Positions 31,480 through 39,308 of a stretch of 64,000 nt of DNA are shown one piece after another. Source of the DNA: Cupriavidus sp. U2 (lineage in GTDB: Bacteria; Pseudomonadota; Gammaproteobacteria; Burkholderiales; Burkholderiaceae); assembly GCF_009663685.2 (NCBI RefSeq), contig NZ_RCOG02000032.1, forward strand, positions 736,382 to 800,381, written 5' to 3'. The translations under genes and the position numbers were made by a program. The stretch's first letter is position 1. Every line of letters starts with the position of its first letter. The notes beneath the pieces were generated by a model. The model had not been told where the DNA came from. It worked only from the letters and a program-made list of their open reading frames with translations, and did no database searches.

Positions 31480-32358
31480 ATGCCGCAACGTTACCGGGGG
31501 CGCTTCGCCCCCTCCCCCACCGGCCCGCTGCATCTCGGTTCGCTGGTGACCGCGCTGGCCAGCTGGCTCGACGCGCGCGCCCATGGCGGCGACTGGCTCG
31601 TGCGGATCGAGGACATCGACTACCCGCGCTGCGTAAAGGATGCCGACACTGGCATCCTGCGCACACTCGACGCGCTGGGTCTGCGGCCCGACGAGCCGCC
31701 GGTCTGGCAAAGCCGCCGCGAGTCGCGCTATGCCGACGCACTGCGGCAACTGGACGCCGCCGGCAGCCTGTATCCATGCGGCTGCTCGCGCAAGGAAATC
31801 GCCGATTCGCTCATCCACGTGCGCGAGCGGCACCAGACGCTCGGTTATCCGGGCACCTGCCGCAATGGCCTGCATGGCAAGCTGCCGCGCGCATGGCGCG
31901 TGCGCGTGCCAGACGGCCCTGCGGCCACGATCTGCTTTGACGATCGCTGGCAGCGGCGCCAGTGCCAGAATCTGGAAACCGAGCTTGGCGATTTCGTGCT
32001 GCGCCGGGCCGACGGGCTCTGGGCGTATCAGCTGGCCGTCGTGGTCGACGATGCCGAACAGGGCATTACCCACATCGTGCGCGGCGCCGACCTGCTCGAC
32101 TCCACGCCGCGCCAGATCCATCTGCAGCACCTGCTGGGCCTGCCCACGCCGTCGTACCTGCACGTGCCCGTGGTGGTCAACGCGATGGGCGAAAAACTGA
32201 GCAAGCAAAGCGGCGCGCAGGCGCTGGACACGGCCGCGCCGCTGGATGCGCTGCGGCAAGCCGGCGCGCACCTGGGCATCGTGAACGGAGAAGCATCGGT
32301 CACGGCCTGGCTGGCGGCGGCCTCGGAGCAGTGGGCGGAACAGTGGCTGGATCGGTGA
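31480..32358 (+). CDS. gluQ: Glutamyl-Q tRNA(Asp) synthetase
   Basis: 292 aa. It attaches glutamate to queuosine in the anticodon of tRNA-Asp. It resembles GluRS cut down to its catalytic part: RFAPSPTGPLHLGSLVTAL (HIGH motif), IEDIDYPRC, a zinc site with CGCSR and GTCR, and EKLSKQSGAQ (KMSKS). There is no anticodon-binding domain, as expected. It lies 12 bp after the LysR gene and may be co-transcribed with it. Confidence 0.94.
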   Translation: MPQRYRGRFAPSPTGPLHLGSLVTALASWLDARAHGGDWLVRIEDIDYPRCVKDADTGILRTLDALGLRPDEPPVWQSRRESRYADALRQLDAAGSLYPCGCSRKEIADSLIHVRERHQTLGYPGTCRNGLHGKLPRAWRVRVPDGPAATICFDDRWQRRQCQNLETELGDFVLRRADGLWAYQLAVVVDDAEQGITHIVRGADLLDSTPRQIHLQHLLGLPTPSYLHVPVVVNAMGEKLSKQSGAQALDTAAPLDALRQAGAHLGIVNGEASVTAWLAAASEQWAEQWLDR

Positions 32359-32407
32359 GGCAGCGAGCCGCCCATCGAACCCGACCCGATCGTCGTCGCC
32401 CGAAATG

Positions 32408-32440
32408 AAAATGGCCCGCGTTGTGCGGGCCATTTTGCTT
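32408..32440. terminator. Bidirectional terminator between gluQ and the second helicase gene
   Basis: The 12-bp stem AAAATGGCCCGC/GCGGGCCATTTT has a 5-nt loop; it provides T-runs on both strands. Confidence 0.88.
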
Positions 32441-32457
32441 GTGAGGCCTTGGCGATC

Positions 32458-34005
32458 TTACGACTTGCGGGGCGCACCGCCCAGCAACGCCGCCACCGGG
32501 CGCTTGGGCGCCTGACGGCCACGCGTGAGCGCGGCGGCCAGCTGATCCTCGGCCTTCGGCGCCGGCGTGTAGTTGCCCGACGGCTCGTACGGACGCGAGA
32601 AGAACGGATCGTCCGACGGACGGAACGCCGGCCGGCCATTGGGTTCGGTACGACGGCGGCGCGGGGCCGATTCGTCGCGCTCGCCGCTGCCACCGGCCGC
32701 ACCGGCTGCGCCCCCCGTGGCACCGGCACCGCCGTTGTCGCGCGCACGGCGCACGTCCGAGCGTTGGCGGCGGCGGTCCGATTCTTCCTGGCGTGCACGC
32801 TCCCCGGTCGGGTCGAAGCCTTCGAGCGTGCCGCGCGGCACGCTGCGCTTGATCAGCTTCTCGATATCTGCCAGCAGCCGGTCATCATTGCCCGGCACGT
32901 GGATCGACAGCGCATCGCCGCTGGCGCCGGCACGACCCGTGCGGCCGATCCGGTGGACGTAATCCTCGGCGCTGAACGGCAGGTCGAAGTTGATCACGCA
33001 CGGCATGGCCGGGATGTCCAGGCCGCGCGCGGCCACATCGGTGGCCACCAGCGCATCGATCGTGCCGCTCTTGAAGCCGTCGAGCGTCTGCATGCGCTCG
33101 GTCTGCGTCTTGTCGCCATGGATGGCGGCGGCGTTGATGCCTTCGCGTTCCAAATGGCGTGCCAGCCGCGAGCAGCCAATCTTGCTGTTCACGAACACGA
33201 TGCACTGCTTCGACTGCTGCTCGTTGGCACGCTGCTTGAGCAGGTGCACCACGGCGGCCTGCTTGTGGCCGTCCGGCACGGAATAAACCACCTGGCGCAC
33301 GTTCTCGTTGGTCGAGTTGCTGCGCGCCACTTCGATCGTCACCGGTTGCTTCAGGTAGCTCGACGCCAGCTTCTTGATCTCGGGCGAGAACGTGGCCGAG
33401 AACAGCAGCGTCTGGCGTTGCGCCGGCAGCAGGTTGATGATGCGCTGCAGATCGGGCAGGAAGCCCATGTCGAGCATGCGGTCGGCCTCGTCCAGCACCA
33501 GCATCTGCACCTGCGACAGGTTCACCGATTTCTGCTGCACGTGGTCGAGCAGGCGGCCCGGCGTGGCCACGAGGATTTCCACGCCACGGCGCAGCGCGTC
33601 GGTCTGCGGATTCATGTCCACGCCACCGAACACCACGGTGCTGCGCAGGTCGGTGTGCTGCGCGTAGCGCGCCACGTTGTCGTAGACCTGGTCGGCCAGT
33701 TCGCGCGTGGGCGTCAGCATCAGCGCACGCACCGGGTGGCGCGCCGGCGACGCGCTGGCGTTGGCCATCGGCAGCAGGCGCTGGATGATCGGCAGGGCAA
33801 AGCCGGCGGTCTTGCCGGTGCCGGTCTGTGCGGCGCCCATGACGTCCTTGCCCAGCAGCACCACCGGAATGGCCTGTGCCTGGATCGGCGTGGGCTTGGT
33901 GTAGCCCTGGTCGGACAAGGCACGCAGGATGCGTGCGTCCAGCCCGAAGCTTTCGAACGTCTGCTCTGCGGCTGGGGTCTGGTCTGGGGTGTTGGTCATC
34001 GTCAT
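32458..34005 (-). CDS. rhlE: DEAD-box ATP-dependent RNA helicase, RhlE family
   Basis: 515 aa from MTMTNTPDQ. Core motifs: FESFGLDARILRALSDQGY and PTPIQAQAIP (Q motif), AQTGTGKT, PTRELADQ, DEADRMLDMGF, SATFS, and HRIGRTGRAGASG. The C-terminal 130 residues are Arg/Gly/Pro-rich but lack the long FGDRG repeats of the helicase at 14152. The two are paralogues rather than recent duplicates. Which one is the functional counterpart of E. coli RhlE cannot be decided here. Confidence 0.9.
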   Translation of the reverse strand: MTMTNTPDQTPAAEQTFESFGLDARILRALSDQGYTKPTPIQAQAIPVVLLGKDVMGAAQTGTGKTAGFALPIIQRLLPMANASASPARHPVRALMLTPTRELADQVYDNVARYAQHTDLRSTVVFGGVDMNPQTDALRRGVEILVATPGRLLDHVQQKSVNLSQVQMLVLDEADRMLDMGFLPDLQRIINLLPAQRQTLLFSATFSPEIKKLASSYLKQPVTIEVARSNSTNENVRQVVYSVPDGHKQAAVVHLLKQRANEQQSKQCIVFVNSKIGCSRLARHLEREGINAAAIHGDKTQTERMQTLDGFKSGTIDALVATDVAARGLDIPAMPCVINFDLPFSAEDYVHRIGRTGRAGASGDALSIHVPGNDDRLLADIEKLIKRSVPRGTLEGFDPTGERARQEESDRRRQRSDVRRARDNGGAGATGGAAGAAGGSGERDESAPRRRRTEPNGRPAFRPSDDPFFSRPYEPSGNYTPAPKAEDQLAAALTRGRQAPKRPVAALLGGAPRKS

Positions 34006-34277
34006 CAATGAGGTGTCGGTGCAGGGCGCGGAGCCGAGGCAACGGACACGCGTCTGGTACGGTTCAACGGGCGGCGCGCGGCGGAAAACGCGCGAAAAGA
34101 TGAATTGCCCGGAAAATCAAAGACTTGGATTCTACCACCAGAGTCCGGGGGCGCACACAGGGGCTGAAGGGCAGTATCGGTGTCTGACATGTCAATGAAA
34201 TGTCAACAACGCGTCACAAAAGCTGGCGAGGATATCGCCCGGCCATGTCCATACATGGACACCCAAAGCCTTCCGCC
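34006..34277. other. Intergenic control region with two palindromes
   Basis: The stretch upstream of the second helicase gene contains TGACATGTCA (34186-34195) and TGTCCATACATGGACA (34246-34261). They may be operators for the helicase or for the small ORF that follows. No gene or RNA was recognised. Confidence 0.4.
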
Positions 34278-34490
34278 ATGACGACCCGCCTGCCCTCCTT
34301 GCCCGCCACACCCCCATCCGACGCCACCCGCCGCAGTTTCCTACGTATCTCCAGTCACTTTTTAGGCCTGGGCGCCGGCCTGACCATCGACACGGCGGGC
34401 AAGGGCTGGGGTATCCACCCGGAATTGGAACCCATCGCCCACGGCGACGGCTGGCACTGGGCCGAAAGCAGGAAACTGCGCGCCGTCTGA
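34278..34490 (+). CDS. Possible 70-aa protein with a twin-arginine-like signal
   Basis: The ORF from MTTRLPSLPATPPSD continues with TRRSFLRISSHFLGLGAGL, close to the Tat signal pattern (S/T-R-R-x-F-L-K), and ends after about 35 further residues. It lacks an obvious ribosome site. It may be a real small exported protein or the remnant N-terminus of a lost Tat substrate. No homologue family is recognised. A 16-bp palindrome lies just upstream. Confidence 0.35.
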   Translation: MTTRLPSLPATPPSDATRRSFLRISSHFLGLGAGLTIDTAGKGWGIHPELEPIAHGDGWHWAESRKLRAV

Positions 34491-34514
34491 CCCGCATCAA
34501 GCAAGCCGGGCTGG

Positions 34515-34535
34515 AAAACGGCTTCAGACAGCCGT
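34515..34535 (-). terminator. Terminator of the Bug-receptor gene
   Basis: The stem ACGGCT/AGCCGT with a 6-nt loop begins right at the stop codon; TTTTCC follows on the minus strand. The stem is short, so it is moderate. Confidence 0.5.
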
Positions 34536-35533
34536 CAGTCGCTCTTGATGTTGTTGTCCTTGATGACCTTGCCCCACTTGGCATAGTCGTTCTGCATGCG
34601 CGCGGCAAGCTGGTCGGACGGCAGGTACGAAGCCACGGTGCCGGCGCCCAGCATCTTCTGCTGCACGGTCGGATCGGCCAGCGCGCCCTTGAGCGCGTCG
34701 GACAGTTTGGCCACCACGTCCCTGGGCGTGCCGGCCGGCACCAGCAGGCCACCCCACGACGACGCGTCGAAACCCGGGAAACCCTGCTCGGCCACGGTCT
34801 TCACCTCCGGCGCAAACGTGACGCGCTTGCTCGATCCCACCGCGATCGGGCGCAGTTTGCCGGCCTTGATATGCGGCAGCGCCGCGATCATGTCCGAGAA
34901 CATCATCGGCACCTGGCCGGCCAGCAGGTCCGAAATCGCCGGCGCACTCCCCTTGTACGGCACATGCTGCACGTCGAAGTGGCCCAGGTTCTTCAGCAGT
35001 TCGGTCGACAGATGGCCAAAGCTGCCGTTGCCGGCGCTGGTGTAGTTCATCTTGCCGGGGGCAGCCTTGGCCTTGGCGATGTACGACTGCAGGTCGGTCA
35101 CATCGGGCAGCGACTGCGGGTTCACGACCATCACGATCGGCAGTTCGTAGGCGTTACCAACCGGCGTGAAGTCCTTGAAGATGTCGTAGCTCTTGCGCGG
35201 CAGCAGGTGCGGCGCCAGCAGCGTGGGCGTGGCCAGCATTACCAGCGTGTAGCCATCGGGAGCCGCCTTGGCCACGGTTTCGGTGCCGATGGTGCCCGAG
35301 GCACCGGGACGGTTGTCGATGACGATGGTCTGCTTCAGCGTCTCGCCCATCTTCTGGCCAATGATGCGCGCGGCCGTGTCGGTCGGGCCGCCCGCCGGGA
35401 ACGGCACCACCAGGCGAATCGGCTTGTCCGGGTAGTGCTGCTGCGCCAGCGCGGACGCCGATGCAAACGGCAGCAGGGCTGCCAGGGCCAGCGCGGACAG
35501 CGCCAGACGACGGGATTGACGACGGTGTTGCAC
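34535..35533 (-). CDS. Bug-family (TctC-like) periplasmic solute-binding protein
   Basis: 332 aa. A signal peptide (about residues 1-30, twin Arg, ending ASALAQ) precedes the TctC fold with YPDKPIRLVVPFPAGGPTD, RPGASGTIGTETVAKAAPDGYT and VPYKGSAPAISDLLAGQVPM. Such receptors capture carboxylates and are hugely expanded in Cupriavidus and Bordetella, mostly without their own transporter. It follows the CoA-transferase gene by 75 bp, so its ligand may be the acid that the transferase activates. The conserved motif positions are intact. Confidence 0.92.
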   Translation of the reverse strand: MQHRRQSRRLALSALALAALLPFASASALAQQHYPDKPIRLVVPFPAGGPTDTAARIIGQKMGETLKQTIVIDNRPGASGTIGTETVAKAAPDGYTLVMLATPTLLAPHLLPRKSYDIFKDFTPVGNAYELPIVMVVNPQSLPDVTDLQSYIAKAKAAPGKMNYTSAGNGSFGHLSTELLKNLGHFDVQHVPYKGSAPAISDLLAGQVPMMFSDMIAALPHIKAGKLRPIAVGSSKRVTFAPEVKTVAEQGFPGFDASSWGGLLVPAGTPRDVVAKLSDALKGALADPTVQQKMLGAGTVASYLPSDQLAARMQNDYAKWGKVIKDNNIKSD

Positions 35534-35608
35534 AGTGCTTCCTCCAATATCGGCCCGGTACAGCGGGCCTCTTTCTCGTAATCGTTCTAGTCGTTTCTTG
35601 AAACGTGC

Positions 35609-37252
35609 TCAGAGCCGCATGGGCCCCGGCTGGAACAGCCGCGCGTCCATCGTGCGCAGGTCGTCGGCCACCGCCACCGGCGTGGCGCACTGGTCGAGCA
35701 CATCGCGCTGCAGATCCACCCCCGGGGCGATTTCCACCAGCGTCAGGCGCGCATCGCCGTTGGCATCGGCGCGCATCTCGAACACGGCGCGCTCGGTCAC
35801 GTACAGCACGGGAATGCCCAGCGACGCCACGTACGGGCCATTGAAGCTCAGGTGCGAGACCTCGGGCACGATCTTCCTGACGCGCCCTTCCTTGACGATC
35901 CGCAGCGCGCCGTCCTCGGCGCGGATCTCCAGCCCGCCGGCCGTCAGCGTGCCCATGAAGACCACCGCGCGGGCGCTCTGGGTGATGTTGATGAAGCCGC
36001 CCACGCCGGCGATCAGCGCGCCCTCCCCTTCGCCGAACTTGCTCACGTTCACGTTGCCGTGGCCGTCGAGTTCGGCAAGGCCCAGGATGGCCAGGTCGAT
36101 GCCGCCGCCCTCGTAGAAATCGAATTGCGCCGGCTGGTCGACCACGGCCTCGGGATAGGCCGACGCGCCAAAGCTCAGGCCATCGGCCGGCGTGCCGCCG
36201 ATGGGGCCGGCCTCGACGGTCAGCGTGAAGCCGTCGAGCCCGGCCTGGTGTGCCAGCGCGCCCACGGCGGCCGGCATGCCCACGCCCAGGTTCACCACGC
36301 GCGGCCGGCGCGCGGCCAGTTCCATCACGGCGCGGCGTTGCACGATGGTGCGGGCGTCCAGCGCGGCCGATGCGGCCGGCAGCGTTTGCGCTTCCTTCGC
36401 CTTCTCGGCGGCATCGGCACGCTCGCCGCGCCACGGCCGCACGTAGGCCTCGTTGTACGTCTCGGCAAACGTCATCTGGTGATGCGCGGGCTGCTCGCTG
36501 ACCACCACGTAATCCACCAGGATGCCGGGCACGTGAATGGCCTGCAGCGTCTCGTGATGATCGACGATCGACTCGACCTGCGCGATCACGATGCCGCCCG
36601 AGTTGTGGGCCGCCTGCGCCATGGCCAGCAGTTCGTGGTGGAATGCCTCCCGATGGGTGCTCAGGTTGCCGCGCGGGTCCGATGCCGTGCAGCGGATCAG
36701 CGCGCAATCGATACGGAAGCTTGGATAGAACAGGTATTCGTCGCCCCGGAAGTCCACCGCCTCGACCCAGTTCGCGGTGCCCGCCGCAATGGCGTCGCGG
36801 GCCCGCTGGTTGACCGCGCCACCGTGGTAGCGCGGGTCCTGCGCCGTACGGGGGTCCACGAACGTGTGCAGGCCGATCTTTGTCAGCACACCGGGCTTGC
36901 CCCCGGCGATGGCGCGATACAGGTGCGTGAGCACGCCCTGCGGCAGGTTGAAGCCTTCGCAATCCTCGTTCATGGCCAGCGTGGCCAGGCGCGTGGCCGA
37001 ACGCCAGTGCCCGCCGACGATGGCGCGCGTCATGCCGGCATTGCCGAAGTGATTCACCCCGCGTGCGCCCCGGTCGCCCTGCCCTGCGGAATAGACCAGT
37101 GTCAGGTCACGCGGCAGCCCATCGCGCAGAAAGCGTTGCTCCAGCGCCTCGGTCACGCCCTCGGCATGGCCGGCGCCGACAAACCCCGCACTGGCCACGG
37201 TCCAGCCGGTCTGGACGAGTTCTGCCGCCTGCGCGGTGGTGATCACCTTCAT
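35609..37252 (-). CDS. Acyl-CoA:acetate/3-ketoacid-type CoA transferase, fused subunits
   Basis: 547 aa. Alpha-like and beta-like CoA-transferase family I halves are fused. The N-terminal half starts with AAELVQTGWTVASAGFVGAGH; the C-terminal half carries the catalytic Glu in TVEAGPIGGTP. Fused forms include propionate CoA-transferase and E. coli YdiF. It moves CoA between short acids, the exact pair being unknown. It is divergent from an IclR regulator and in an apparent operon with a Bug receptor. The operator and promoter at 37303-37355 lie directly in front. Confidence 0.88.
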   Translation of the reverse strand: MKVITTAQAAELVQTGWTVASAGFVGAGHAEGVTEALEQRFLRDGLPRDLTLVYSAGQGDRGARGVNHFGNAGMTRAIVGGHWRSATRLATLAMNEDCEGFNLPQGVLTHLYRAIAGGKPGVLTKIGLHTFVDPRTAQDPRYHGGAVNQRARDAIAAGTANWVEAVDFRGDEYLFYPSFRIDCALIRCTASDPRGNLSTHREAFHHELLAMAQAAHNSGGIVIAQVESIVDHHETLQAIHVPGILVDYVVVSEQPAHHQMTFAETYNEAYVRPWRGERADAAEKAKEAQTLPAASAALDARTIVQRRAVMELAARRPRVVNLGVGMPAAVGALAHQAGLDGFTLTVEAGPIGGTPADGLSFGASAYPEAVVDQPAQFDFYEGGGIDLAILGLAELDGHGNVNVSKFGEGEGALIAGVGGFINITQSARAVVFMGTLTAGGLEIRAEDGALRIVKEGRVRKIVPEVSHLSFNGPYVASLGIPVLYVTERAVFEMRADANGDARLTLVEIAPGVDLQRDVLDQCATPVAVADDLRTMDARLFQPGPMRL

Positions 37253-37302
37253 TGCCGTCTCCTGAGTCTTGTTCTGTCGTGGTTTCTACCGACCCACCTT
37301 TT

Positions 37303-37318
37303 GCGAACAAATGTTCGC
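37303..37318. promoter_or_regulatory. IclR-type operator palindrome
   Basis: GCGAACAAATGTTCGC is a perfect 16-bp inverted repeat placed just downstream of the predicted transcription start of the CoA-transferase operon, a position suited to repression. IclR-family operators are often palindromes of this size. Confidence 0.6.
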
Positions 37319-37327
37319 GAAACACCT

Positions 37328-37355
37328 ATCATACGGATCGGACGGCCGGACGCAA
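37328..37355 (-). promoter_or_regulatory. Promoter of the CoA-transferase operon
   Basis: On the minus strand, TTGCGT (37350-37355) and TATGAT (37328-37333) are 16 bp apart. The operator palindrome begins about 10 bp downstream of the -10 box. Confidence 0.55.
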
Positions 37356-37384
37356 GTCGGGGCTGACCCGCAGAAACCCCTTAT

Positions 37385-37447
37385 TTCGATCCCTTCGATC
37401 CCTTCGATCCCTTCGATCCCTTCGATCCCTTCGATCCCTTCGACCCG
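37385..37447. repeat. 9-bp tandem repeat in the leader of the IclR gene
   Basis: The unit TTCGATCCC occurs six times perfectly (37385-37438), with a degenerate seventh copy. It ends about 13 bp before the regulator's start codon and takes the place where a ribosome site would lie. Copy-number change by slippage could alter expression. Confidence 0.85.
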
Positions 37448-37459
37448 TTCCATCCCGAC

Positions 37460-38266
37460 ATGCCGCGCAGCAACGCCCAGACCACCGAAGACGCCATCGA
37501 CACCCCCAGGAAGGAAGAACTGCTCGACTCCCTGACCAAGGGCCTGGCATTGCTGCGCCTGTTCGCCAGCGGCAGCGAGCGCCTGACCATGCAGGATGTG
37601 GCGGATCAACTGGACGTGACGCGAGCCGCCGCCCGCCGCCTGCTGCTCACGCTGGCGCACAACGGCTACGTGGCACAGCAGGGCCGCCAGTTCGTGCTGA
37701 CGCCCCGGGTCATGGACCTTGGCTATGCCTACTTTGCGTCGATGAACCTGCCGCAGCTTGCGCGTCCCTATCTGCAGGCGCTGTGCGCCGAAGCCGGCGA
37801 AAGCTGTTCGGTCGGCATGCTGGACCACGAGTCGGTGGTGCTGGTGGCGCGCGAGGAGCCCAGCCAGTTGCTGCGCGTGGACATGGCGATTGGCCGCCGC
37901 ATGCCGGCCTACGCGCACTCGCTGGGGCGCGTGCTGCTGGCCGGGCTCGACGACGAAACCCTGGCCGCCTATCTGGACCGCGCCGAACTGCGCAAGCTGA
38001 CACCGTTCACGATCAGTTCCCGCCCGGCGCTGGCGCGCAAGCTGGCGGAAGTGCGCGCCAATGGCTATTGCGCGCTGGTCAGCGAACTGGTCGATGGATT
38101 TGCCGGGATCTCTGTGCCGCTGACCGACCAGGCCGGCAAGGTGGTGGCCGGCCTGGGCCTGAGCATGGTGCTGGGCAGCCGCGACCAGGCCTATCTGGAA
38201 CAGCACTACCTGCCGCCGCTGCGCCACGCTGCCGCGCAGATCGAGGCCATCCTGAAGGCGCGATAA
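37460..38266 (+). CDS. IclR-family transcriptional regulator (PcaR/PobR-like)
   Basis: 268 aa. The winged helix-turn-helix is at about residues 20-80 (SLTKGLALLRLF, then LTMQDVADQLDVTRAAARRLL); the effector-binding domain follows to the end (ISVPLTDQAGKVVAGLGLSM). PcaR-like members control aromatic-acid and ketoadipate genes, and ketoadipate CoA transferase is a family I enzyme, so the divergent transferase is a natural target. The effector is not known. The gene has a 9-bp tandem repeat just upstream and no clear ribosome site. Confidence 0.92.
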   Translation: MPRSNAQTTEDAIDTPRKEELLDSLTKGLALLRLFASGSERLTMQDVADQLDVTRAAARRLLLTLAHNGYVAQQGRQFVLTPRVMDLGYAYFASMNLPQLARPYLQALCAEAGESCSVGMLDHESVVLVAREEPSQLLRVDMAIGRRMPAYAHSLGRVLLAGLDDETLAAYLDRAELRKLTPFTISSRPALARKLAEVRANGYCALVSELVDGFAGISVPLTDQAGKVVAGLGLSMVLGSRDQAYLEQHYLPPLRHAAAQIEAILKAR

Positions 38267-38281
38267 CTGCCAGTCGGCCCC

Positions 38282-38320
38282 AAAAGGAAAAAGCCCCGCA
38301 GGCCGGGGAGGTCGCGGGGC
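38282..38320 (-). terminator. Possible terminator downstream of the GST gene
   Basis: The stem GCCCCGC/GCGGGGC (38293-38299 with 38314-38320) is followed on the minus strand by TTTTTCCTTTT. It lies about 160 bp past the GST stop and just after the IclR stop on the other strand. Confidence 0.5.
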
Positions 38321-38477
38321 AGAAGTGGTAGCGGGGCAAGGATCCTGTCGCCCCGCCGCGTATCGTGATGCAAGGCGACTAGCGCCACATCACCCGTTTG
38401 TGGGGGATTTGGTGGGGTATCGCACAATCGGCGTACGAATCCGCGCGCTTGATCGGTCAATGCATCACATTTGGCGT

Positions 38478-39086
38478 TCAGGCGTGCGGCAATGCCCGGA
38501 AAGCCGGAAACGTCTCGACCGCCGTCGCGAACGCCGTCAGCGCCGGATGCGCCACCGGGTCCACCCTGCCCGGCAGCATGGCCTGCGTGAACGTCCACAC
38601 CACCGCCGCGGTGAGGCCGGCCTGATCGAGCTCCTCCTCGGCCACCGGAAGCGGCACCGATTTCATCTCGTCTTCGAGCAGCGCGAACGCGCTGGCGCAC
38701 TGGCCATCCACGCGTTCCACCCACGGCTGGTGCACTTTTTCGGTGGGCCGCAGGTTGTGCTCGTACACGCGCTGCACCGCCTTCTCGCACGCCGCCAGCG
38801 ACAGGCCAACGATGCGCAGCGCGCGCTGGCGCGCCACCAGCTCTGCCGGCATCAGGCTGCGGCCGGCCAGCGCCTCGGCGTAGTCGATGATCAGCGTCGA
38901 ATCCATCAGCACCACGCCGTTGTCGCACACCAGGCTGGGGGCCTTGACCACCGGATTGATCGCGCGAAACTGGTCGAAGGTGCGAAACACTGACACCTGC
39001 TCCAGCGCATAGGGCAACCCCAGCAGCCGCAGCGTAATCGCGGCGCGGCGCACGTAGGGGGAATCGAGCATGCCGATCAGTCTCAT
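38478..39086 (-). CDS. Glutathione S-transferase family protein
   Basis: 202 aa from MRLIGMLDSP, with GGAG six nt before the ATG; a longer reading is unlikely. The N-terminal thioredoxin-like domain (LDSPYVRRAAITLRLLGLPY, and DSTLIIDYAEAL for the glutathione gamma-glutamyl site) is followed by a helical C-terminal domain. The substrate is unknown. It is divergent from the KdgT-like gene, with the control region between. It probably does not belong to the acid-sugar pathway. Confidence 0.88.
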   Translation of the reverse strand: MRLIGMLDSPYVRRAAITLRLLGLPYALEQVSVFRTFDQFRAINPVVKAPSLVCDNGVVLMDSTLIIDYAEALAGRSLMPAELVARQRALRIVGLSLAACEKAVQRVYEHNLRPTEKVHQPWVERVDGQCASAFALLEDEMKSVPLPVAEEELDQAGLTAAVVWTFTQAMLPGRVDPVAHPALTAFATAVETFPAFRALPHA

Positions 39087-39190
39087 GGGGGCTCCAGTTT
39101 CCATACGGACAAGAAAAGCGGGAGCCATACGATAGCGCAACCCGTGCTGCGCTGGCGGTAGTGTGACCGAATGACCATTTCAATCATTTT

Positions 39191-39211
39191 TCTGATCGAA
39201 CTGGTCAAAAT
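39191..39211. promoter_or_regulatory. Upstream operator of the acid-sugar operon
   Basis: An imperfect palindrome related to the downstream operator (TGATCGAA then GGTCAAA) overlaps the -35 box of the kdgT promoter. Its TGATCG element lies exactly 50 bp from that of the second site. Confidence 0.5.
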
Positions 39212-39230
39212 CAATCCTTTGGCCTACACT
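39202..39230 (+). promoter_or_regulatory. Promoter of the acid-sugar operon
   Basis: TGGTCA (39202-39207) and TACACT (39225-39230) are 17 bp apart, about 80 bp before the permease start. The two flanking operators suggest repression with looping or cooperative binding. Confidence 0.5.
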
Positions 39231-39239
39231 TCGCCCCAC

Positions 39240-39260
39240 GTTTGATCGAATCGATCAAAC
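39240..39260. promoter_or_regulatory. Main operator of the acid-sugar operon
   Basis: A perfect 21-bp palindrome with half-site GTTTGATCGA around a central A lies just after the predicted start of transcription. The DeoR-type regulator at 42615-43391 is the likely binder. Confidence 0.65.
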
Positions 39261-39308
39261 GCCTGCGCAAAACACACAGTTGCCGCACCCACGCGGCAGG
39301 AGACGACG

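Noticed and set aside
37385..37447. CRISPR-like array
   Set aside because: The units are 9 bp, directly adjacent and without spacers.
37269..37535. Small ORF with Ser-Ile-Pro repeats across the 9-bp tandem repeat
   Set aside because: It overlaps the IclR gene in another frame and its repeats merely reflect the DNA repeat.
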